From: an uncultured Pirellulaceae bacterium
Lineage (GTDB): Bacteria; Planctomycetota; Planctomycetia; Pirellulales; Pirellulaceae
Assembly: GCA_947258905.1 (NCBI GenBank)
Contig: CAMYKF010000003.1
Coordinates: 1 to 7,580, forward strand
Length of the DNA: 7,580 nucleotides
Direction of reading: 5' to 3'
A model generated the notes under the pieces. It made no database searches. It worked only from the letters and a program-made list of their open reading frames with translations, and had not been told where the DNA came from. Shown here one piece after another: positions 5,577 through 7,580 of the stretch (positions within the stretch are counted from its first letter, which is position 1; each line of letters starts with the position of its first letter). The translations under genes and the position numbers were made by a program.

Positions 5577-7580
5577 ATGCTGCGGGCACCGGATATTGCA
5601 AACGACATTCAACGTGTGGCGACGCTGCACGCCTTGAAGGTCCTCGATACGCCTCCCGAAGACCGCTTCGACCGGATTACCCGTCTGGCCGCCGAGTATT
5701 TTCAGGTTCCCATCGCGCTGGTCAGTCTGGTGGATGCCAACCGACAGTGGTTCAAGTCCTGTTACGGGCTGGATGCCACCGAGACAGGCCGCGACATCTC
5801 GTTTTGCGGTCACGCGATTGTCGAGGATGAAACGTTTGTAATCAAGAATGCGCTGCAGGATCAGCGTTTTGCCGACAATCCGCTGGTCACCGGCGAGCCG
5901 CATATCAGGTTTTATGCCGGGCAACCCCTGAAGGTTGACGGCCAGCTGGTCGGTACCCTGTGCCTGATCGATCGCGAGCCGCGCGAGTTTGGCATGCACC
6001 AGCAGCAGGTGCTGCGCGATCTGGCCAAAATGGCGGAAACCGAACTCAACCTCGTTAACCTGGCCGACTTGCATCAAAAGCTGATCGAATCGCGAGCTCA
6101 CGAGAAGAAGCTGGAAAGGGAACGTGACCGTATCTTCAGCAATTCCCTGGATTTTCAATGCGTGGCCAGTATGGAAGGCCGCTTCGAACGTATCAATCCC
6201 GTGTTCTCGAAAACGCTGGGATACAGCGACGAGGAAATACTCGCCACGCCCTTTATGGATTTTATCCATCCCGACGATCGCACGCGAACGATCACCGCAC
6301 TGGAGAAACTGGCCCGGGGCAGCGATGTCGTGCAGTTTGAAAACCGGTATCGCTGCAAGGATGGCAGTTATCGCTGGCTGGCCTGGAACTTTCCCGCGCC
6401 GTCGGCCGACGGGCTGCTGTATGCCGTGGCCCGTGACGTGACGCGGAAAAAGAAGATACTCAAGGCATTGCAGGAAAGCGAAGCACGATTCAAGACTCTG
6501 GTGGAACATTCGCCGGAAGCCATCGTGCTGATGGATCTGGAATCGAAAACGTTTGTCGATGCCAACAGCAATGCCGAGGACCTGTTCGGGATGGATCGGG
6601 AAACCCTGTTGAACACCGGGCCCGTTCAGCTCAGCCCGCCGCTTCAGGAAGACGGCCGTTCGTCAGTGGAAGTTGCTGAACAAAAGATCGCCGAGGCACT
6701 CAGCGGTCATGCCGCCGTGTTCGACTGGCAACACCTGCGTTCTGATGGAACGGTCGTTCCCTGCGAAGTGCGTCTGGTATCCCTGCCGGGCAAGCCGCCC
6801 ACGGTGAGAGCCAGCATTACGGATGTCAGCTGGAGGAAGCAGATCGAGGAAGATTTGCGGCGTGCCAAAGACGCCGCTGAATCCGCCAGTCGCGCCAAAA
6901 GCGATTTTCTGGCCAATATGAGTCACGAAATTCGTACACCCATGAACGCCGTCATCGGCATGACCGAGATGCTGCTGGACATGGATTTGACCGATGTGCA
7001 ACGCGACTATATGAAAACCGTGCTGGAGTCTGCCGATTCGCTGATGACGATCATCAACGAAATCCTCGACTTTTCGAAAATCGAGGCGGGCAAGTTGCAA
7101 CTGGAATCGCTGCCGTTTTCCCTGCGGGAATCGCTGGGCGATACGATGAAGTCGCTGGCGCTGCGAGCCCACTCGGCCGGCCTGGAACTGGCCTGGCACG
7201 TCAATGCCGACGTGCCTGATTTGCTGAAAGGTGATGCGGCGCGGCTGCGGCAAATTATCGTCAACCTGGTTGGCAACAGCATCAAGTTCACCGAACAGGG
7301 GGAAGTCGTTGTTGATGTCGAGCAGGTCAACGCGATTACCGACCCGGACTCCATCGAATTGCAGTTTTCGGTGGCGGACACGGGCATCGGCATTCCGGCC
7401 GATCGCGTGGACAAGATATTCGGAGCGTTCGACCAGGCGGATTCCTCCACAACCCGGCGGTATGGCGGAACCGGTCTGGGACTGGCCATTTGTTCGCGTC
7501 TGGTTGAGTTGATGCAGGGACGGGTCCGGGTGGAAAGCACCGAGGGCGAGGGCACCACGTTCTACTTTACCGCCCGATTC
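5577..7580 (+). CDS. Soluble GAF-PAS-PAS sensor histidine kinase, 3' end beyond the window (probably hybrid)
   Basis: The frame is open from ATG 5577 to the window edge, giving 668 residues with no stop, so the C-terminus is missing. There is no signal peptide or membrane segment. A GAF domain (about 24-160) carries the FCGHAI motif (C77) of a common bacterial GAF subfamily. Two PAS domains follow (about 183-290, with HPDDR at 231-235 and a PAC-like CKDGSYRW; and about 301-420). A charged helix (about 420-442) leads to HisKA with H450 in SHEIRTP, then a HATPase with N567, DTGIGIP (D601) and GGTGLG (630-635). The sequence stops at TFYFTARF, which is normally the last strand of the ATPase domain, so one or more receivers (and perhaps an HPt) probably follow. 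Its kinase core is closely similar to that of the divergent V4R kinase, which suggests paralogy. ATG 5577 begins just before the GAF; the purine-rich AGGCGAG upstream (5567-5573) could serve as a weak ribosome site. Confidence 0.93.
   Translation, partial: MLRAPDIANDIQRVATLHALKVLDTPPEDRFDRITRLAAEYFQVPIALVSLVDANRQWFKSCYGLDATETGRDISFCGHAIVEDETFVIKNALQDQRFADNPLVTGEPHIRFYAGQPLKVDGQLVGTLCLIDREPREFGMHQQQVLRDLAKMAETELNLVNLADLHQKLIESRAHEKKLERERDRIFSNSLDFQCVASMEGRFERINPVFSKTLGYSDEEILATPFMDFIHPDDRTRTITALEKLARGSDVVQFENRYRCKDGSYRWLAWNFPAPSADGLLYAVARDVTRKKKILKALQESEARFKTLVEHSPEAIVLMDLESKTFVDANSNAEDLFGMDRETLLNTGPVQLSPPLQEDGRSSVEVAEQKIAEALSGHAAVFDWQHLRSDGTVVPCEVRLVSLPGKPPTVRASITDVSWRKQIEEDLRRAKDAAESASRAKSDFLANMSHEIRTPMNAVIGMTEMLLDMDLTDVQRDYMKTVLESADSLMTIINEILDFSKIEAGKLQLESLPFSLRESLGDTMKSLALRAHSAGLELAWHVNADVPDLLKGDAARLRQIIVNLVGNSIKFTEQGEVVVDVEQVNAITDPDSIELQFSVADTGIGIPADRVDKIFGAFDQADSSTTRRYGGTGLGLAICSRLVELMQGRVRVESTEGEGTTFYFTARF

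Noticed and set aside
5646..6056. Phytochrome-type chromophore-binding GAF in the third kinase
   Set aside because: C77 lies in the FCGHAI motif typical of a non-phytochrome GAF subfamily, and there is no PHY domain; PAS domains follow instead.
5565..6509. Long minus-strand frame of 314 codons opposite the GAF/PAS kinase
   Set aside because: The translation has no recognisable domain, and it lies wholly antisense to well-conserved GAF and PAS sequence and over the start of that gene. Such open antisense frames are common in GC-rich coding DNA.
7007..7558. Minus-strand frame of 183 codons opposite the third kinase core
   Set aside because: It mirrors the conserved HisKA/HATPase coding region; the Ser/Arg-rich translation is typical of an antisense shadow.
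1..7580. CRISPR array, tRNA/rRNA genes, insertion sequences, phage attachment sites
   Set aside because: No regularly spaced repeats, no cloverleaf-like segments in the gaps, no transposase or integrase sequence; nearly all of the window is kinase coding sequence.

Overview
The window holds three large hybrid sensor histidine kinases in a row, preceded by the C-terminal end of another protein. There are no RNA genes, mobile elements or CRISPR arrays that I can support. The DNA is moderately GC-rich. The kinase cores (wording such as SHEIRTPMNA, then an 'LNTVLESGE..L..IIN.ILDFSKIEAGK' pattern) and the G/C-rich 'CCCTCC-GGAGGG' hairpin between genes look most like a planctomycete of the Pirellulales kind. 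A gammaproteobacterium is a weaker alternative. This assignment comes from remembered resemblance, not from a search.

Layout: (1) 2-193 (+) is the last 63 codons of an open upstream gene, possibly the tail of a very large repeat-bearing surface protein. (2) 216-2891 (+), 22 bases later and probably co-transcribed, encodes an 891-residue membrane hybrid kinase: TM - extracytoplasmic sensor - TM - PAS - HisKA - HATPase - REC - linker - HPt. (3) 2892-3004 is a convergent intergenic gap with a G/C-rich stem-loop. (4) 3005-5398 (-) encodes a 797-residue soluble hybrid kinase: coiled coil - XylR_N/V4R-type ligand domain - HisKA - HATPase - degenerate REC - intact REC. (5) 5399-5576 is a divergent promoter region. 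(6) 5577-7580 (+) encodes a soluble kinase cut off by the window end: GAF - PAS - PAS - HisKA - HATPase, with receiver domains probably following.

The set looks like a multi-input phosphorelay node. One kinase reads the envelope and carries its own HPt. One probably reads a small hydrophobic or aromatic ligand, or a metal, through a V4R pocket. One reads cytoplasmic signals through GAF/PAS. No stand-alone response regulator or DNA-binding output is encoded here, so the output lies elsewhere.

The most interesting item is the V4R kinase. Its Cys/Glu/Cys/Cys spacing matches the zinc site of phenol-sensing sigma54 activators (MopR/DmpR/XylR), but the domain is attached to a histidine kinase and a pseudo-receiver.
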